Shown here one piece after another: positions 36,624 to 39,686 of a stretch of DNA of 39,686 nucleotides. Source of the DNA: Lachnospiraceae bacterium (GTDB taxonomy: Bacteria; Bacillota; Clostridia; Lachnospirales; Lachnospiraceae). The position numbers and the translations under genes were made by a program. Position 1 is the stretch's first letter. Every line of letters begins with the position of its first letter. Where the stretch lies: contig JALETI010000188.1 in the NCBI GenBank assembly GCA_022781515.1, forward strand, positions 1 through 39,686. The letters run 5' to 3'. The notes beneath the pieces are model-generated. The model ran no database searches, was not told the DNA's origin, and worked only from the letters and a program-made list of their open reading frames with translations.

Positions 36624-37583
36624 CTAACCTAACTGAATTTCCGGATTCAGAACTGCATATAAAAGATCCACCAGAAGATTGATTATAATAAAATGGAGCG
36701 AGAAAATCAGAATCAGAGACTGAATAGCCGGGTAATCACGGTAATTCACCGACTCAATCAGCAGACTGCCCAGACCGGGAAATGCAAATACGCTTTCGGT
36801 TACTACAGAACCACCCAGAAGGAAACCAAACTGGAGACCGATTACCGTAACAACGGAAATCATGGAATTGCGGAACGCATGCCCCCATACGACCACCTTT
36901 TCCTTCAGACCTTTCGCTCTTGCAGTTCTGATATAATCTTCTTTTAATACTTCAATCAGAGAGGAACGGGTAAAACGTGCCACAACCGCTGCCACACTGG
37001 TACCCAGAGTAAATGCCGGCAGAACCAGACTCTTAAAGCCCTCTGCACCTGTGGTTGGAAACCATTTTAAATTAACGGAAAAAACAATAATCAGCATAAA
37101 GCCAATCCAGAATGTGGGCATGGAAATACCCGAAACTGCCAGCGTCATACCTGTGTAGTCCTGCCATTTCGATCGGTTTTTACCGGACCAGACACCCAGC
37201 AGAATTCCGGCAATGGAGCTCCATGTAAGGGCCAGAATCGTCAGCCGCACCGTATTCATATATCGATTGGAGACCTCCTGCAGTACAGGTCTTTTTGTAC
37301 GGAGAGATGTTCCCAGATCCCCTTTAAATAAACCCGAAACGTATTTCACATACTGAACAGGTAAAGGCTGGTTCAAGCCCAGGGTTTCACGTACAATTTC
37401 CACATCTTCCTGTGTAGCCTGTTCACCTGCCACCAGACGGGCAGGATCACCGGGAATCATTCGTACAAAAAGAAATACAAAGGTTACTACAAGGATCAAT
37501 GTGGGAATGACTCCGATAATTCGTTTTACAACATATCTGAACATATTATCACCTTTCATTGACCGCGGATGTCCGGTGGACAA
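36624..37583 (-). CDS. Dipeptide ABC transporter permease (DppB/OppB)
   Basis: MFRYVVKRIIGVIPTLILVVTFVFLFVRMIPGDPARLVAG; DYIRTARAKGLKEKVVVWGHAFRNSMISVVTVIG. True start probably the Met at about 37544. Confidence 0.95.
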   Translation of the reverse strand: MSTGHPRSMKGDNMFRYVVKRIIGVIPTLILVVTFVFLFVRMIPGDPARLVAGEQATQEDVEIVRETLGLNQPLPVQYVKYVSGLFKGDLGTSLRTKRPVLQEVSNRYMNTVRLTILALTWSSIAGILLGVWSGKNRSKWQDYTGMTLAVSGISMPTFWIGFMLIIVFSVNLKWFPTTGAEGFKSLVLPAFTLGTSVAAVVARFTRSSLIEVLKEDYIRTARAKGLKEKVVVWGHAFRNSMISVVTVIGLQFGFLLGGSVVTESVFAFPGLGSLLIESVNYRDYPAIQSLILIFSLHFIIINLLVDLLYAVLNPEIQLG

Positions 37584-37592
37584 TCCGGATGG

Positions 37593-37632
37593 AAAAAGGC
37601 TGTACCGATTTTGACCAGTCCCGATACAGCCT
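37593..37632 (-). terminator. Intercistronic terminator between substrate-binding protein and permease genes
   Basis: Minus: AGGCTGTATCGGGACTGGTCAAAATCGGTACAGCCTTTTTCC. Confidence 0.75.
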
Positions 37633-37669
37633 CGTATTTACTTATTCAATTACAACAGATCTGATCTGA

Positions 37670-39319
37670 CTATTTTGCCATTCTTGCGTTTCTGATCCAC
37701 AGACCGTTGTCCGGAGTATTACCAATGTTGATAATATTCTTTGCATTTGCCCATGTGTTCATATCAGATGCCAGACAAACCAGAGGAGATTCCTCCCAGA
37801 TGATATCCTGTGCTTTTTCATAAGCAGCTTTTCTTGCTTCCACGTCAGCAGTATTCAGACCGTCTTTCAGCAACTGATCCACTTCTTCATTTTCGTAGTA
37901 GCAGATATTGTAGCTCATGGGAGGTTCGGACTCGATGGCCAGCAGAGGACGGATACCCCAGTCTGCATCACCGGTGGAAGGTGACCAGCCGATTACATAC
38001 ATCTCAACTTCTGCTTCTGCTCCGGAAGGATAGTTGCCCTGTACCTTTTCATTGACAATTGCACTTTCCATACCGTTTAACTCAACCTTGATGCCAACCT
38101 GTTCCAGCTGCTGCTTGATGAATTCGCACTGTTTGGTATTGGCTGTTGTGTTGGAGAACATGATGGATGTGGTAAAACCATCGGGATAACCTGCTTCTGT
38201 CAGCAGCTGCTTCGCCTTTTCAATATCATAAGGATATGGATCATTTGCTTTATAGAACTGAACTGCAGATCCGATAACAGACTTTGCAGGTGTTGCATAT
38301 CCGTTCTTTACGACTGCACAGTAAGCATCTTTGTTGATCGCATAGTTAATGGCCTGACGTACTCTCACATCATTGAAAGGAGCCTTCTGGTTGTTCATCA
38401 TCAGATAACGAACTACGATACCTTCTTCTGCACCGACAACAACATTGCTGTCACCCTTTAATGCATCAATGTTTTCAGCAGGTACGGGCCAGATCATCTG
38501 TGCATCACCGGACTGGATCATGGCTACTCTGGTGGCAGATTCGGTAACGGGCTTAAAGGTTACGCTCTTGAAACCGGCATCGGATTCTGCCAGACCGGCT
38601 TCATATCCCCACCAGTCTTTCTTTAATTCCACCTTCAGGTATTCACCGGGTACCCATTCGGTAAATGTATACTGACCGGTACCACAGGCTTCTTCTGCAC
38701 AGGCTTTGCTGCCCTTTGCAATCAGAGTCGGGCTTACACATACAGTGGCAGGATGTGCAAGGTTGTTGATAAATGCACCGAAAGAATTGTTCAGAGTTAC
38801 TTTGATGGTATACTCATCCACTACTTCGCAGCTCTTCAGTGTGTTGCAGAGGAATGTGGTTCTCTTCAGACCCAGATCCTTGTCTGCCCATCTGTCAAAG
38901 TTAGCCTTTGCAGCGTCTGCATTCCAGGGGGTTCCGTCTGAGAAGCTTACGCCCTGTCTCAGTTTGAAGACATATTCAGTTGCATTGTCGTTTGCTTCGT
39001 ACTCTGTGGCCAGCATGGGAATAATATTCATATCCTTGTCAAAGCCAAACAGACCATCATACAGCATACGCTGTACGTCACCGGAAAGGGTGTCACTGGT
39101 ATCCAGAGGATCCAGAGTGGTAAAGTCAACATTAACAGCTGCTACGATATCTGCATCCTGTGATACGGATTCGCCTGCAGGAATTTCGGTTGCAGTACCT
39201 GTGTTTTCAGGAGCTGAATCGGTTTCTTTTTTATCTCCGGATGTACTGCCGCCGCCGCATGCAGCCAGAGAAAATACCATAGCTGATGCCAGTATAAGAG
39301 CCAGAATTCTCTTTTTCAT
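37670..39319 (-). CDS. Peptide ABC transporter substrate-binding lipoprotein (SBP_bac_5)
   Basis: Lipobox LAACGGGS; LDPLDTSDTLSGDVQRMLYDGLFGFD; FKLRQGVSFSDGTPWNADAAKANFDRW. Confidence 0.95.
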   Translation of the reverse strand: MKKRILALILASAMVFSLAACGGGSTSGDKKETDSAPENTGTATEIPAGESVSQDADIVAAVNVDFTTLDPLDTSDTLSGDVQRMLYDGLFGFDKDMNIIPMLATEYEANDNATEYVFKLRQGVSFSDGTPWNADAAKANFDRWADKDLGLKRTTFLCNTLKSCEVVDEYTIKVTLNNSFGAFINNLAHPATVCVSPTLIAKGSKACAEEACGTGQYTFTEWVPGEYLKVELKKDWWGYEAGLAESDAGFKSVTFKPVTESATRVAMIQSGDAQMIWPVPAENIDALKGDSNVVVGAEEGIVVRYLMMNNQKAPFNDVRVRQAINYAINKDAYCAVVKNGYATPAKSVIGSAVQFYKANDPYPYDIEKAKQLLTEAGYPDGFTTSIMFSNTTANTKQCEFIKQQLEQVGIKVELNGMESAIVNEKVQGNYPSGAEAEVEMYVIGWSPSTGDADWGIRPLLAIESEPPMSYNICYYENEEVDQLLKDGLNTADVEARKAAYEKAQDIIWEESPLVCLASDMNTWANAKNIINIGNTPDNGLWIRNARMAK

Positions 39320-39506
39320 ATCTTTCCTCCTTTAATTTTATATGTACTCTCGGAATCTTTTTCATATGGATTTCAGACTCCGGAAGTACATTCATATCAG
39401 CCCGACCTGGTCAAAGGGTACACGGCTGAGTTAAAAGCAACATCTATCCAGCCGATCTTTATCGGCTGCATCAATGCTATATCTCGTTTGCACTTTGCTT
39501 TGATAA

Positions 39507-39535
39507 AGTTTAACATTATTAAATAAAATCGTCAA
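39507..39535 (-). promoter_or_regulatory. Sigma-A-like promoter for the dipeptide transporter operon
   Basis: Minus: TTGACG - 17 bp - TAAACT, about 190 bp upstream of the substrate-binding protein start. Confidence 0.6.
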
Positions 39536-39686
39536 CAATTTTCTCATATTTTGTGTTACTTTTTATCAATCATGTAATGCCAAAAATATAATTTCCTCAA
39601 GCGTCACTCTGAACAACTGTTCCTGTTCAGAGCTGACCTCGAAAACACTGTGTGTTTCCCTGGTCTGTCTGTGTCAGGAATTGCAG

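Noticed and set aside
1-39686. tRNA/rRNA genes, prophage or complete IS elements
   Set aside because: No cloverleaf/rRNA signatures, transposases, integrases or phage structural genes were seen in the translations.

Overview
This window is a bacterial chromosome segment, probably from a Clostridia/Lachnospiraceae-like Firmicute (inferred from gene content and Shine-Dalgarno style; not tested). It is mostly single-copy metabolic and housekeeping genes on the minus strand: lon (5' end only), clpX, clpP, tig, an EI-like PTS phosphotransferase, ybbR, cdaA, two membrane proteins, cysK, fdhD, an ATP-grasp protein, a rhodanese/TtcA-like fusion, a clostripain-family protease, an OLD-family ATPase/TOPRIM protein, sdaAB/sdaAA, a DnaA-like protein, a nitroreductase, a MATE transporter, an Amt-PII fusion, M42 and M55 peptidases and a complete dipeptide ABC transporter. 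Plus-strand genes are a D-2-hydroxyacid dehydrogenase, TauE/SafE, a C_GCAxxG_C_C/sulfite-reductase fusion, a metallophosphoesterase and a P1 (S58) peptidase. The most unusual locus is about 24.47-25.23 kb. A two-repeat, one-spacer type I-C-like CRISPR remnant with no cas genes sits directly upstream of the ribosome-binding site of a gene encoding a DnaA-like AAA+ domain without a Walker A motif. That gene appears split by an A AAA AAG slippery heptamer. Other highlights: an enzyme I homologue missing the HPr-binding helical subdomain, next to the c-di-AMP synthase genes; a 165-bp near-perfect palindrome between tauE and the sulfite reductase fusion; a consensus promoter followed almost at once by an intrinsic terminator upstream of amt-PII; and a probable D-amino-acid/muropeptide scavenging cluster. 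No rRNA, tRNA, prophage or complete CRISPR-Cas system was seen. All family calls are from reading translations and motifs; no database search was run.
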